NCBI RefSeq assembly: GCF_014651635.1
Contig: NZ_BMXG01000002.1
Coordinates: forward strand, 186,001-250,000
Reading direction: 5' to 3'
DNA length: 64,000 nt
Source of the DNA: Cerasicoccus arenae
GTDB taxonomy: Bacteria; Verrucomicrobiota; Verrucomicrobiia; Opitutales; Cerasicoccaceae
Each line of letters opens with the position of its first letter. Within the stretch, counting starts at the first letter, position 1. The position numbers and the translations under genes are program-made. Below the pieces are notes generated by a model. The model did no database searches. It was not told the origin of the DNA and saw only the letters and a program-made list of their open reading frames with translations. This document shows, piece by piece, positions 34,152 to 44,167 of this stretch.

Positions 34152-35639
34152 TCAGCGCATTTCGTTCGCAGACGGTTTTGGTGGTGCTGTGTTTAGCGCA
34201 CTGTCCAATAGGGCATTATTATCGTTCTGGTCGGGTAATATTGGAGGCTGCCAACCGCCGCCGAGGGCGCGAATTAGAGCCAATTGTTGGACATATTGTT
34301 CGTTCTCCAGCTCAACCAACGCCAACGCATTATTCAGTGCAGTACGCTCAGTGTCGACGACTTCCAAATAGTTGACCAAGCCGTTTTCGTAACGCTGTTG
34401 AGCAAGGTCTGCGGCCGCCCGCGCCGAGTAGGCGGCGTCCTGCTGGGCGGTCACTTGGACCTGTAGAAATTGTAGTGCTGCAAGTGAATCCTCGACCTCC
34501 TGAAAGGCCGTAAATACCTGACTGCGATAAAGCTGAAGAAGTTCAGCGTAGTCGGCTTTAGCCTCGTCAATCCGGCTAGCAACACGCCCTGCCGTAAAGA
34601 CTGGCACGCTAACACTGGGTCCAAGCGACCCGAATAGGCTCGAACGGGTGAACCAGTTACCCGCGTCTGCCGCGGCAAAGCCGACGTCACCGGTAATTTG
34701 GATGCGAGGAAAATACTCAGCAATGCGCGCGCCGATGAGTTCACTCGCCGCTTTAACAAGGCTCTCGGCTTGCGCAATGTCTGGACGGCGCTCGAGGAGA
34801 GTTGAAGATACGGCAATGGGGGAGGGGGGGAGTAGCGGATGCCAATCAAGTTGCTGTGGCAAAGTGAAGGCAGAAGGATACTCACCCAATAAGATAGCTA
34901 GTGCGTTCTCGGCCAGAGCACGGCGGCGGCGGAAACCTTCCAAGCCTGAGCGGGCGATCGACCACTCGGTTCGCGCCTGGTAGTATTCGAGGTCGTCGGC
35001 CAAGCCACTGTCGCGCCGCACTTCGACCAGATCGAGGGACTTTTTGCGCCCGACCACGGTTTGTTCCAGAATGCCAATGCGCTCGTCGAGCGTGCGGATT
35101 TGGAAATACTGTTCGGCGACGAGCGTCTGCACCAAGACCATGGCGTAGCCGAAAGCGTCGGCTTCTGCCTGAGCTTCAGCTAGCGCGGATGCCGTTAGCC
35201 GCCGCACACGCCCCCATACATCCAGCTCCCAAGTTAGCCCGAGTGCAGAGTCAAAGTTGTTGCGTGTAGAGGCGTTGGTACCTGGATTGGTAAGGTTGCC
35301 GGAGGAGCGTTGGCGAACGGCTTCCGTGAAGAAGTCAACTTGCGGAAAAAGCTCACTGCGGGCAACACCGACAGAGGCAGCTGCGCGGTCTACGCGGGCT
35401 AGTGCAGCGGCAAGGTCCGGATTGGCGACTGTTGCGGTTTGGATGAGCGCGGCCAACTGTGGATCGCGGTAGGCTGTCCACCAACCGACAAGGGAAGTGG
35501 CCGCGGTACGGTTCTCGTACTTCAGCTCGGTGGGGACTTCAGGAGCGGGGGAAACGTAGTCTGGCCCGACCATGCAGCCGCTGAATCCCAGCGCTATCAG
35601 CGTGGCTAGGGCGGGCCTGAGAAATTGTGTACAGGTCAT
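34152..35639 (-). CDS. RND efflux outer-membrane lipoprotein (OprM/NodT family)
   Basis: 495 aa with a lipoprotein signal (LGFSGC, Cys22). It has two long-helix repeats: QLAALIQTATVANPDLAAALARV near 65, and ERRPDIAQAESLVKAASELIGARIAEYFPRI near 285. The C-terminal YENGLVNYLEVVDTERTAL also fits the TolC/OprM fold. It forms the outer-membrane duct of a tripartite pump. Its ATG overlaps the RND gene's TGA by 4 bases (35636-35639), the last gene of the kinase-MFP-RND-OMF series. A plus-strand G7 run at 34824-34830 encodes LPP. Confidence 0.93.
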   Translation of the reverse strand: MTCTQFLRPALATLIALGFSGCMVGPDYVSPAPEVPTELKYENRTAATSLVGWWTAYRDPQLAALIQTATVANPDLAAALARVDRAAASVGVARSELFPQVDFFTEAVRQRSSGNLTNPGTNASTRNNFDSALGLTWELDVWGRVRRLTASALAEAQAEADAFGYAMVLVQTLVAEQYFQIRTLDERIGILEQTVVGRKKSLDLVEVRRDSGLADDLEYYQARTEWSIARSGLEGFRRRRALAENALAILLGEYPSAFTLPQQLDWHPLLPPSPIAVSSTLLERRPDIAQAESLVKAASELIGARIAEYFPRIQITGDVGFAAADAGNWFTRSSLFGSLGPSVSVPVFTAGRVASRIDEAKADYAELLQLYRSQVFTAFQEVEDSLAALQFLQVQVTAQQDAAYSARAAADLAQQRYENGLVNYLEVVDTERTALNNALALVELENEQYVQQLALIRALGGGWQPPILPDQNDNNALLDSALNTAPPKPSANEMR

Positions 35640-38600
35640 TCTTGGAAGGATTTCTGGGCGGCTTCGGCCTCAATGCGTTGAGCGCGGGCGTTTGGACCAG
35701 TGGTGAAGCGACCGAAAAGATTGTAGGCCCATGGCACGGAAAACAAAGTCAACACAGATGCAATTGATACGCCGAAGAAGATGACCACGCCAATCGTAAT
35801 TCGGTTTTCTGAACCTGCTCCGGTTGCGATGACTAGCGGGATCGCGCCGAACACAGTCGAGATCGCAGTCATTGCAATCGGCCGTAGGCGTAGTTGTGAT
35901 GCGCGCAGCACGGCCTCGCGCACGCTCATGCCCTCTTCGTCACGCAGTTGGTTGGCGAATTCCACGATAAGAATACCATTTTTTGCGGCGAGTCCGACCA
36001 GCATCACAATACCGATCTGCGAAAAGATATTGAGTGTGCCCGCGTACATAATCAGCCCCCAGAGTCCGCCGGCAATGGCGAGGGGAACTGTCAGCAAAAT
36101 GGTGAATGGGTGGACCCAGCTTTCGAATTGCGCTGCTAACACGAGGAACACCATCACGAGTGAAAGCGAGAACACGAAGTAGATGGCTCCTTGTGAATCA
36201 ATGAATTCACGGGACTCGCCCTTGTAGTCAACTTGGGCGCGTGGTGGGAGCTTTTCGCGGACGATTTCGCGTAGGTATTCCAGTGCTTCTCCAAGCGTGT
36301 AGCCCTCGGCGAGGCTTGCAGTGATCGTTACTGCGCGGAGGCGGTTAAAGCGATTAAGGGTCGAAGCTTCGGCAGTTTCTTCCAGCTTGATCAAGTTACT
36401 CAGCGGGATCAGGGTGCTGGTTTTTTCAGAGCGAACGTAAATATTGGTCAGGTCGGTGGCGGTCTGACGATCTGTATCACGGCCTTGGAGGATGACGTCG
36501 TATTCCTCGCCTCGCTCCAGAAACGTAGTCACGCGTCGAGAGCCAAAGAAGGTCTCTAGCGTCTGTCCGATTTGTCGTAGAGAGACACCGAGGTCCGCTG
36601 CACGCTCCTTGTCCACTCGGACTCGGAACTGCGGTTTGGTTTCCTTAAAGTCGGTGTCGACATTGAGGAGGCGGGGGTTTTCGCGGGCTGCCTCCATAAC
36701 GATATCCTGCCACTCTTTTAGCTCAGAGTAAGTGTTTCCGCCGATCACGAACTGCACTGGTTCGCCGAGATTGCGAGTCAGTCCGCTGCGTTGGACGGGG
36801 AATGCGCGAATACCTGGCAGATTGCTGATTTTGGGAACGGTCTCGCCAATGATTTCTCCAATGGGACGTCGCTGTTCGAAGTCTTCCAAGACTACGATAG
36901 ACATGCCGCCGTTAAAGGAATTGGGATTGCCGAAGCTGCGCGGGGTGCGGGTCAGCACACGCATGGCCTCGCCGTTATCAACCAGAGGGAGTAGCTCGGT
37001 TTCGATCTCTCGCATGTATTTCTGGGCATATTCGTAGCTAGAGCCTTCGGGAGCATTCATCATGATAAAGAATACTCCGCGGTCTTCCTTGGGGGCGAAT
37101 TCTGCGGGCAATCGACGGAAGCAAAAGAGCATTAATCCAGCTGCGAGCACTATGATACTCCCGACCAGAAACGGGTGACCCAAGGCGACATCCAACATGC
37201 GACGATAACGACTCGCTGCGCCGTCGAGCACGGTGTCTACTAGCTTGGCGAAGCGTCCCTCGGTTTGGCCTGATGAGAGCAGGAACGAGCACATCATCGG
37301 CGAGAGCGTCAGTGCGATCAAGCTGGAGACGCCAACTGCCGCCGCCAAGGCAAAGGCGAATTCGCTGAACAAACGCCCGGTGTTGCCTGATAAAAAACCA
37401 ATCGGCACGAAGACAGCGATTAGCACTAGTGTCGTTGCGATGACAGCAAAACTCACTTGTTTGGCTCCGCGGACAGAAGCCAGCGCTGGCGATTCGCCGA
37501 GGTGAATGCGACGATAAATATTTTCCAGCACCACGATGGCGTCGTCGACCACCAGACCGATGGCGAGCAAGAGCGCGAGCAGAGTAAGGAGGTTGAGCGA
37601 ATAGCCCATTACACGGAGGAAAATCAGCGCGCCGATGAGCGAGATTGGTACTGTAACAGCGGGTACAAGCACGGCACGCACGCTGCCCAAGAAGGCGAAG
37701 ATGACTAGTACGACCAGGATCAGCGCGATAATGAGTGAATTGTAAATTTCGTTGATCGACTGGTCGATGAACACCGTGCTGTCGAAGCTGTTGAATATGC
37801 GGGTGCCTTCGGGCAATGATTCTTGAATGGAAGTGACTTCGACCATCACAGCCTGGGCGACTTCCAACGTGTTCGCGGTGGACTGCGGGATAATACCGAG
37901 GCCGACCATGTCTTGACCATTGCCGCGCAATTCCTGACGGTGCTCAACCGCGCCGATCTGGGCGTCTGCCACTTCGCCGAGTCGGATTAGGTGGCCATCG
38001 CTGCCTTGCCCCACGACGAGCTTGGCAAAGTCTTCTTCTGTCTCGTAACCGCGCTGGGTTCGCACGGTGAAATAGCGGTCGGCGGAGTCAACTCGACCTG
38101 CTGGCAGTTCAACGTTTTCCGATCGCAAAGCTCCCTCGATGTCGGCCACGGTAATGCCACGTGCGGCCATGGCGTCACGGTCTAGCCAGACACGCAGGGA
38201 ATACTCCCGTGCACCCCCAATACGGACGCGTGCGACACCACTGACAGTGGCGAGGCGGTCGACGAGGTAACGGTCAGCGTAGTCGGTCAATTCTAGGCCA
38301 TTGAGGTTGTCGCTAGCCAAATTGAGCCACATGATGACGTCTCCGCCGGAGTCGACTTTGAAAATTTCCGGCGGGTCGGATTCGACTGGGAGATTGTCCA
38401 CTGCGCGTCCCACACGCTCGCGCACATCGTTGGCGGCGGAGTCGATTTCGCGGCTCAGTTCAAATTCAATGGTAATCTCGGACTTGCCGTCTTCGCTGGT
38501 CGAAGTAATTGAGCGGATGCCCTCAATGCCGCTGATACGATCTTCGAGTAGTTGAGTGATTTTGGTGTCGACCACGGCCGCCGAAGCACCGGGGTAATTC

Positions 38601-38746
38601 GTTTCAACGGAAACGATGGGGGGATCGATGTCCGGATATTCGCGGACGGGTAACTGTCGGAACGACAAGTAGCCCACAACCATGAGTAATAGGCTAAGGA
38701 CGGCCGCAAAGACGGGGCGTTTAACCGAGAGTTCAGAGATATGCAC
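35636..38746 (-). CDS. RND efflux pump inner-membrane transporter (HAE-1 family)
   Basis: 1036 aa, starting GTG. The N-terminus SVKRPVFAAVLSLLLMVVGYLSF is the first membrane helix of AcrB/MexB-type pumps; 12 helices in two halves and two large periplasmic loops are evident. The proton-relay Asp401-Asp402 lies in AIGLVVDDAIVVLENI. It exports drugs, dyes or lipids by proton antiport with the adjacent membrane-fusion and outer-membrane proteins. The loop and drug-pocket residues do not by themselves fix the substrate. It follows the fusion protein by 12 bp and overlaps the outer-membrane factor by 4. Confidence 0.95.
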   Translation of the reverse strand: MHISELSVKRPVFAAVLSLLLMVVGYLSFRQLPVREYPDIDPPIVSVETNYPGASAAVVDTKITQLLEDRISGIEGIRSITSTSEDGKSEITIEFELSREIDSAANDVRERVGRAVDNLPVESDPPEIFKVDSGGDVIMWLNLASDNLNGLELTDYADRYLVDRLATVSGVARVRIGGAREYSLRVWLDRDAMAARGITVADIEGALRSENVELPAGRVDSADRYFTVRTQRGYETEEDFAKLVVGQGSDGHLIRLGEVADAQIGAVEHRQELRGNGQDMVGLGIIPQSTANTLEVAQAVMVEVTSIQESLPEGTRIFNSFDSTVFIDQSINEIYNSLIIALILVVLVIFAFLGSVRAVLVPAVTVPISLIGALIFLRVMGYSLNLLTLLALLLAIGLVVDDAIVVLENIYRRIHLGESPALASVRGAKQVSFAVIATTLVLIAVFVPIGFLSGNTGRLFSEFAFALAAAVGVSSLIALTLSPMMCSFLLSSGQTEGRFAKLVDTVLDGAASRYRRMLDVALGHPFLVGSIIVLAAGLMLFCFRRLPAEFAPKEDRGVFFIMMNAPEGSSYEYAQKYMREIETELLPLVDNGEAMRVLTRTPRSFGNPNSFNGGMSIVVLEDFEQRRPIGEIIGETVPKISNLPGIRAFPVQRSGLTRNLGEPVQFVIGGNTYSELKEWQDIVMEAARENPRLLNVDTDFKETKPQFRVRVDKERAADLGVSLRQIGQTLETFFGSRRVTTFLERGEEYDVILQGRDTDRQTATDLTNIYVRSEKTSTLIPLSNLIKLEETAEASTLNRFNRLRAVTITASLAEGYTLGEALEYLREIVREKLPPRAQVDYKGESREFIDSQGAIYFVFSLSLVMVFLVLAAQFESWVHPFTILLTVPLAIAGGLWGLIMYAGTLNIFSQIGIVMLVGLAAKNGILIVEFANQLRDEEGMSVREAVLRASQLRLRPIAMTAISTVFGAIPLVIATGAGSENRITIGVVIFFGVSIASVLTLFSVPWAYNLFGRFTTGPNARAQRIEAEAAQKSFQE

Positions 38747-38758
38747 AGTGCGGTGGAG

Positions 38759-39874
38759 TTAGGATTTGGTCGAGTCCGTGAAGACCTCTTCCTCGGTTAC
38801 CACTTGCACCTTTTGCCCCTCGCGGACGCGATGGCCGTGCGTGACGATTGGCTGGTCGATTTCTAGGCCTTCCAAGATTTCCACGACGCCTTTTTGCCGT
38901 CGGCCAATCTTAACTTTAATTCGTTCTGCGGTGCCCTCGTTGTTGATCCTGTAAACGAACTGCTGGTCGCCAATGGGGCTCAACGCGCTCTCGGGGATCG
39001 TCATTGCATGTTTTTCACCAAGGTTTAGTTCGACGATTAACAACATGCCAGGACGGAGCGCAAAGTCCTCGTTGGGCGTGATTGCACGGACTTGCGCAGC
39101 TCGGCTGATCGGATCGATCTGCGGCGAAATCGAGCGTACCTCCCCTAGAAAAACACGGTCCGGATAGGCCTCAGCACGAGCACGTATAGGCATACCAGTT
39201 TTGACCTGTGCAAAGTGCCGCTCGGGGATGGTGAAATCGACCTTAACCGGAGTCAGGTCAATAATGCTCACGAGCGGGTCGCCGGCTTCGACCAACTCGC
39301 CAGGGCTGACGTTTTTTAACCCGAGCACACCGTCGAACGGTGCGTAAATCGTGCGGTCTGCCAAGCGGGCTTTAGCCAACTCGACCTGGGCTTTAGCGAC
39401 CGTGAATTTCGACACTTCTTCATCGATGACAGACTTGGACAACGCACCGCTGCCTTCGACAGACTTCACGCGATCAAGTTGCCGAGAACGTTCATCTAGG
39501 CTGGCCTGCATTTCCTCAAGCAATGCTTGTTGTTCGGCATCATTGAGCTCAATCAGCAAATCGCCCTTGGTCACGTGCTGGCCAGAATCAAAATTAACGG
39601 AGATGACGCGTTCAGTGATCTTTGGAGAAAGCATTGCCTGCTCGTTGGCACGAACAGTTCCCAGCGCTTCGACGGTTTCCTGCCAAATGGTTTCCTGGAC
39701 AGGCTGCACGAATACGGGCGGATCGCTTTGCGGCTTATCCGGGATGGCGGAAGGGGGGGGGGGGGCTAGGAGAAAATATGCTGCCGCGCCCAGTGCGACG
39801 ACTCCGAGCAGCACGGACACGATCCCAGCTAGGGGGTTCTTTGATTTTGGTTCAGTTGTTGATCCGGTAGACAC
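38759..39874 (-). CDS. RND efflux membrane-fusion protein with C13 tract near its N-terminus
   Basis: 371 aa, GTG start. One membrane anchor lies at about 17-36, directly followed by APPPP encoded by a 13-C run (codons 37-41). It then has the HlyD/AcrA layout: a barrel-sandwich hybrid (VRANEQAMLSPKITERV, HVTKGDLLIELND), a coiled-coil hairpin of about 110-165, the second biotinyl-lipoyl half (YAPFDGVLGLKNVSPGELVEAGDPLVSI) and a beta-barrel domain (PGMLLIVELNLG). It links pump and duct in the periplasm. A one-base slip in the C13 run would truncate the protein just after its anchor. Confidence 0.93.
   Translation of the reverse strand: MSTGSTTEPKSKNPLAGIVSVLLGVVALGAAAYFLLAPPPPSAIPDKPQSDPPVFVQPVQETIWQETVEALGTVRANEQAMLSPKITERVISVNFDSGQHVTKGDLLIELNDAEQQALLEEMQASLDERSRQLDRVKSVEGSGALSKSVIDEEVSKFTVAKAQVELAKARLADRTIYAPFDGVLGLKNVSPGELVEAGDPLVSIIDLTPVKVDFTIPERHFAQVKTGMPIRARAEAYPDRVFLGEVRSISPQIDPISRAAQVRAITPNEDFALRPGMLLIVELNLGEKHAMTIPESALSPIGDQQFVYRINNEGTAERIKVKIGRRQKGVVEILEGLEIDQPIVTHGHRVREGQKVQVVTEEEVFTDSTKS
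39753..39765 (-). repeat. C13 tract (coding strand) in membrane-fusion protein codons 37-41
   Basis: Plus-strand G13, encoding Ala-Pro-Pro-Pro-Pro immediately after the membrane anchor. Confidence 0.95.
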
Positions 39875-39949
39875 AAACCCGAATGAAACATCCGTTTGAA
39901 CTTATGCAACACGAAGCGGAAAAAAATATCTTATGAATTGAAGTGGTAA

Positions 39950-41248
39950 TCAATTATCAATTGGTTGACTCGCCTTTGGAGGTATCGAAGTGAGGGGGGG
40001 GGCGGGCAAGATGAGATGGAATCGTGCTCCTTCTCCAGGAGAGGAGTCCACGTCAATTTTAATCCCTAAACGTTCAGCCAGTTCTGCTGTCAGCGCGAGA
40101 CCGAGGCCATAGTTGGAATTGATAGACGATTTACGGCTACGGATTTTGTCGTCCTGATAAAAGGCGTCGAAGATATGGGGCAATATCTCGGGGCGGATAC
40201 CGGGGCCTTCATCACAGACAGAGATCGAGGCTGGCCGATTGGTGGTTGCCGGGATGAAACGGATGATGACTGCCTTGTCGCGCGGCGTGTAGCGGATTGC
40301 GTTGCCGAGCAGGTTGTTGACCATAATCAAGAGCAGGTCCGTGTCGGTCTCAATCGACTGTTCGCCTTTGCAGACGAGCAGAAGATCGACGCCGTCATCA
40401 TTGGCCAGTGGCGTGTGAAGATCAATCGAGGCCGAAAGTAAATCGCGGGGATCGATCAGCTTAAGATCCGGAGTCCAGGCGTCTGAGCCAGCTTTAGAGA
40501 GGTCTAGCATGCGGCGAATGAGCTGGCTCATACTGCGGGAGTTCCGCTCGCACAGCCGTAATGCCTGCTTGTATTTATCACTGCTGCGCTCATAACGAAG
40601 CATCGACTGCGCGGTGGTCAGGATTGCAGCAATTGGCGTTTTGAGTTCGTGGCTGAGGTTAGCAACGAGTTGCGCGCGAGATACGGAAAGCTGCTCTGCG
40701 CGTACCTTTTCCTGGATCGAGTTTTGCGCGAAGCAGTAAACCATCCACGCAGTCATTCCCACAAGGATCAGCAAGTTGAGGAGATTGAGGAACCCGAGCA
40801 CGGTATGATCGAAAGCAAGGACGGGCTGGACATTGTGTAGCGTTGCAAAGAAAAATAGGTAAGCTGCTACTGGCAAGGCGGCTAGGCCAGTTCGCCGTCG
40901 GAGCGGCACGAAGTCGAGCAGCAACATGAACGGTGACAGCAACAGCAGCAGAAGCTGAAAATCCGACTCCCAACCCCATTCGAGCACCCATGTGCGCACC
41001 TGCAATACCCATTCGAGTGAGGCGAGCACGATGCCCCAGCCCCACCAGTGGCACTTGAGCAGCAGGTAAACGCCACCATATATAATGAAGCCGACCCCAG
41101 CCATCATCAGGATGCCTGGTCGGTCACCTAAATAGCCAAACAGTGCAAAACACAGCCGTAACACCACATTGCCAACTAATAGTCGCCAAAGGAGCCGCTG
41201 TAATAGCGTGCTGGGGACCACGAATGACTGTGTTATCGGATAGCTCAA
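39950..41248 (-). CDS. Membrane sensor histidine kinase (no adjacent response regulator)
   Basis: 432 aa, probable TTG start at 41248. Five to six membrane helices cover about 18-172, a sensor of MASE-like build without a large periplasmic domain. A HisKA dimerisation domain follows with His200 in LVANLSHELKTPIAAIL. The HATPase_c domain has the N box (NNLLGNAIRYTP), G1 box (VCDEGPGI) and G2 (NYGLGLALTAELAERLG). It sits 75 bp upstream of the efflux genes on the same strand, so it probably belongs to their regulation, yet no receiver-domain gene is next to it. The last codons hold a C9 run (residues 416-419). Confidence 0.9.
   Translation of the reverse strand: MSYPITQSFVVPSTLLQRLLWRLLVGNVVLRLCFALFGYLGDRPGILMMAGVGFIIYGGVYLLLKCHWWGWGIVLASLEWVLQVRTWVLEWGWESDFQLLLLLLSPFMLLLDFVPLRRRTGLAALPVAAYLFFFATLHNVQPVLAFDHTVLGFLNLLNLLILVGMTAWMVYCFAQNSIQEKVRAEQLSVSRAQLVANLSHELKTPIAAILTTAQSMLRYERSSDKYKQALRLCERNSRSMSQLIRRMLDLSKAGSDAWTPDLKLIDPRDLLSASIDLHTPLANDDGVDLLLVCKGEQSIETDTDLLLIMVNNLLGNAIRYTPRDKAVIIRFIPATTNRPASISVCDEGPGIRPEILPHIFDAFYQDDKIRSRKSSINSNYGLGLALTAELAERLGIKIDVDSSPGEGARFHLILPAPPLTSIPPKASQPIDN
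39994..40002 (-). repeat. C9 tract (coding strand) near the 3' end of the kinase gene
   Basis: Plus-strand G9 encoding Ala-Pro-Pro-Leu, about 15 codons before the stop; slippage would alter only the tail. Confidence 0.9.
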
Positions 41249-41593
41249 AAGTTACAATTAGTTATCGGCGCTGTTTTCTGTCTCATAACCGTTCATGTGC
41301 AGAGAGTGGACAAAATTTTCGCCACCAGATACCAACTGACGACGTACCCTACTTCTCGTAGCATTTTGACAAGGCTTCCGCCGAAATCTCTCTCTCGTTT
41401 TCAATCAGCAAAAAAAGCATTCGGTCCTGCGAGGCGCGTGCCCGCAGCATAGTTCAGGGTTTGGAAAACGTCTGCGGCAAAAAAATGAGATGCCCGCTTT
41501 CGCTTTTATCGTAGCAGCTCTAATTCTGCCAGAATTCCCTTAGACTTCAATCCGATAAGTTTGGTTACGGCGGGTAGCCACGTGAGTGCGTCG
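41249..41593. other. 345-bp intergenic region
   Basis: Lies between the VWA gene stop and the kinase start, both on the minus strand, so it should hold the promoter of the kinase-efflux series. Only the palindrome at 41522-41536 stands out; no ORF or clear -35/-10 pair was found. Confidence 0.5.
41522..41536. promoter_or_regulatory. Perfect 15-bp palindrome
   Basis: AATTCTG-C-CAGAATT, 57 bp after the VWA gene stop. Candidate operator for the downstream kinase-efflux genes, though it is 274 bp from the kinase start; it could instead be a 3' structure of the preceding operon. Confidence 0.3.
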
Positions 41594-44131
41594 TCAGATT
41601 CTTTGCTTACGAGAAAAGAAGTCTTGGAAGCTGGATGACGCTAGCCCTAAGCGAGTTTGCAAAATTTCCAGTAGGAATAGTGGAGTAAGCAGAAAGAGAA
41701 TCCAGAGGCGGAGGCTTTGCTTGATGTCAGTGTCCGGTGCCTGCCAGGATTCAGCCAAGTTAACACGTTCCTCGCCGCCGGTAGTCTTGCTCAGTTGGAT
41801 TAAGTCATTGAGTGCGACCGGGCTGGTTTGCCATTCGACATTTTCTCCAGCGATGATGGGGCCGAAGGGCAGAGAATGGTCACCCACTTGGACGGCACCG
41901 CGGTAGGATTGGCCGAAATCAAGTGTGAGCTTAGCGCGAAAAAGTCCCGGCTCGATACGTTCCCAGACGCCAGTCAGGGCCTCGTTAGCACTTTGTGTCG
42001 TGTAGAGGAGCTTGGGTAGCCCAGCTTCGGGCAAGTCGGCTTGGGTGTCGTCGTAAAAGAAATCCAGCGTCAGCTCGTTACCTTGCAAATGGGTCGACAG
42101 GCCAAGGCCGCGAGGGATGTCTTGCCCGATGAGCCAGCGGGTCAGCGTTTGCATGAAGTCACCATAGGCGGGCCAGGTGCGTGTTGCCGCGCTATAGTCT
42201 CCCGAGACGGCAAAGGATACCGCAGCGGCCCGGCCAGAGCCGCGGTTCCAGAAGGCGACTAGTGGCGCGTTGTATTCGTCGCGGGTATTTGCGGCGGCGG
42301 TCGCACCTTCCTTGAGGTAGCTCAGATTGTAGCCGTCGAAATAGGCTGGCCAGTCGAGTGCGCCTGCGGCGATTTGCAGCCAGCCTGCGGTAGGCTCAAC
42401 GCCAGTCTGTTCTTCGACAAAGGCTGATCGGGCGACCGCGACCGTTTCCTGGGCGAAGACGGCGGGGAGGTTTGCGGGGTTGTCGTTAAAAAACATCCGG
42501 CCGTTACCGAGCTTGGCGATGTCCTCGATGAAGGCCGCATCGCTGTCGGTGGACGATCCGAGGCCAATGACACTGACGGAGGCACCTTCTTTGACCATCT
42601 CTGCGATGAGGCTTTTGTAGTTGCCGGGCTCCTCGGAGTCTGCCGCATCAGAGAACAGGATGATGTGCTTTTGACCGACGGGTGATTTTTTCAATTCTTG
42701 CCATGCGGCCTTGAGGCCAGTGTAAACATAGATGCCGCCGCCCATGCTTTGGATGCTGCGGACTCGATTTTCGATTGTGGGAAGGTTCGGGCCGACGCTA
42801 GTGAGCGGCACGATGATATGGGGCTCGCTGTCGACCGCAAAGACGGTCAGTAAGTCATTGGGTCCGAGCAGGCGCGCGGCCTCGGCGACGCCGGAGTTCG
42901 CCAGATCCATCTTCGACATGCCGCCTGGGACGGTTGTGGCCATGCTGCCGGATCGGTCAACCACGATAGCCATTGCCACGGCCAGTTTTCGGTGTTCCTC
43001 CTTGAGCTCCAAGCTGACGGGCAGAATGTTCTCTACCGGCGATTCGAAATATCCACCTGACCCGAAGCTGAACTTGCCACCCAGCATCACGAAACCGCCG
43101 CCCTGACCGCGGACGTAGAAATCGATGGCCTCCAGCGTGTCGGCGGGGATTTCGTTCGCCGGAATATCATTGAAGATCACGGCTTGCGCACCGGTCAAAC
43201 GGCCTTCGTGAAATTGGCGTGCGTTGGTGATGACCTCCAGCTCGAAGCCTAGCCGCCGTAAGGTTGTGGCCACGGGGTCGTCCTGGTAACGCGTGACTAG
43301 AATGATGCGCGGCCCGCCTGAAATCTCGATCCATCGCTCGGCGGAATTGTTGCCGGGACGGGGGTCATTGACATTGCTCAGTGTGGCCTCATAGCGATAG
43401 GCACCGGGTGTGAGAATACGGTCTTTCAGGCGAATTCGCCCGCGCCCCGCTGGCGTGGAAACGGTTCCCTGTGCCACGGTCTTGTCGTCGCGTTTGATAT
43501 GATATTCCGTGGAGCCGCCCGCTGGGCCAGTGACAAGCAGTTCGATGAGGAAAGGCTCGGCGGTCTGATTGCGATTCGGCATATCCAGTCGCTCGACCTG
43601 AAAGTCCGCTGTGGCGTCGAAAATGGCTAGCCTGTAGTCCACGGGCGTTTTTGCGTTTTGGAGGGACTTGGCGATATTGGCGAGGGGCTCGGTACTGTAG
43701 CCGTCGGTCAAGATGAGCACCCGGGCGGCGCGATTGTTTGCCCGGCGGGCCTCGGCGATGTGCAGCGCGGTGGCGAGATTGGTCTGATTTAAGGAATCCT
43801 CAAAGCGTAGAATATCGGAACTGCGCTCCGTTGCACCACGCGCGAAGTCCACGAAGTGTAAGGTGTCGTCGGGGCCGCGGCTGTCGCTAATGAGGGCCTC
43901 CCATTCGGTCAGGCGGGGGCCGAGGACATCTTTTGCGGAGTCGGATTGGTCGACCAGCACCCAGAGATCGAGACCGGGCTTGAGCAATCGCCATTGCGGA
44001 TCAGCCAGAAAGATGGTGGCCAGCAGCAGGCAGATGACGCGGAGTGGTCGCCAGAGCTGAAGCCCGCGCGCATACCAGCCCAGAAAAGCGAGGACGGGCA
44101 GGAGGAAGAACCATTCAGGTTGGCGAAACAT
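41594..44131 (-). CDS. Large membrane protein with two VWA-type domains and a GATase1-like domain
   Basis: 845 aa, last gene of the MoxR operon. N-terminal helices at about 8-20 and 30-44 are followed by a first VWA-like domain with a MIDAS-type DQSDS at 61-65. A GATase1-like alpha/beta segment is at about 272-375 (AVIFNDIPANEI, FVMLGGKFSFGSGGY), then a second canonical VWA domain with DRSGS at 392-396 and IILFSDAADSEE. One C-terminal helix is near 810-835. VWA proteins in MoxR clusters serve as metal-dependent adaptors matured by the AAA+ ATPase (family knowledge). The GATase-like part lacks an obvious catalytic Cys triad. It is separated from the BatA-like gene by 36 bp. Confidence 0.8.
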   Translation of the reverse strand: MFRQPEWFFLLPVLAFLGWYARGLQLWRPLRVICLLLATIFLADPQWRLLKPGLDLWVLVDQSDSAKDVLGPRLTEWEALISDSRGPDDTLHFVDFARGATERSSDILRFEDSLNQTNLATALHIAEARRANNRAARVLILTDGYSTEPLANIAKSLQNAKTPVDYRLAIFDATADFQVERLDMPNRNQTAEPFLIELLVTGPAGGSTEYHIKRDDKTVAQGTVSTPAGRGRIRLKDRILTPGAYRYEATLSNVNDPRPGNNSAERWIEISGGPRIILVTRYQDDPVATTLRRLGFELEVITNARQFHEGRLTGAQAVIFNDIPANEIPADTLEAIDFYVRGQGGGFVMLGGKFSFGSGGYFESPVENILPVSLELKEEHRKLAVAMAIVVDRSGSMATTVPGGMSKMDLANSGVAEAARLLGPNDLLTVFAVDSEPHIIVPLTSVGPNLPTIENRVRSIQSMGGGIYVYTGLKAAWQELKKSPVGQKHIILFSDAADSEEPGNYKSLIAEMVKEGASVSVIGLGSSTDSDAAFIEDIAKLGNGRMFFNDNPANLPAVFAQETVAVARSAFVEEQTGVEPTAGWLQIAAGALDWPAYFDGYNLSYLKEGATAAANTRDEYNAPLVAFWNRGSGRAAAVSFAVSGDYSAATRTWPAYGDFMQTLTRWLIGQDIPRGLGLSTHLQGNELTLDFFYDDTQADLPEAGLPKLLYTTQSANEALTGVWERIEPGLFRAKLTLDFGQSYRGAVQVGDHSLPFGPIIAGENVEWQTSPVALNDLIQLSKTTGGEERVNLAESWQAPDTDIKQSLRLWILFLLTPLFLLEILQTRLGLASSSFQDFFSRKQRI

Positions 44132-44167
44132 TAGTTAATGAAATTGCTTGTTTTGGAGCGCTCGTAA

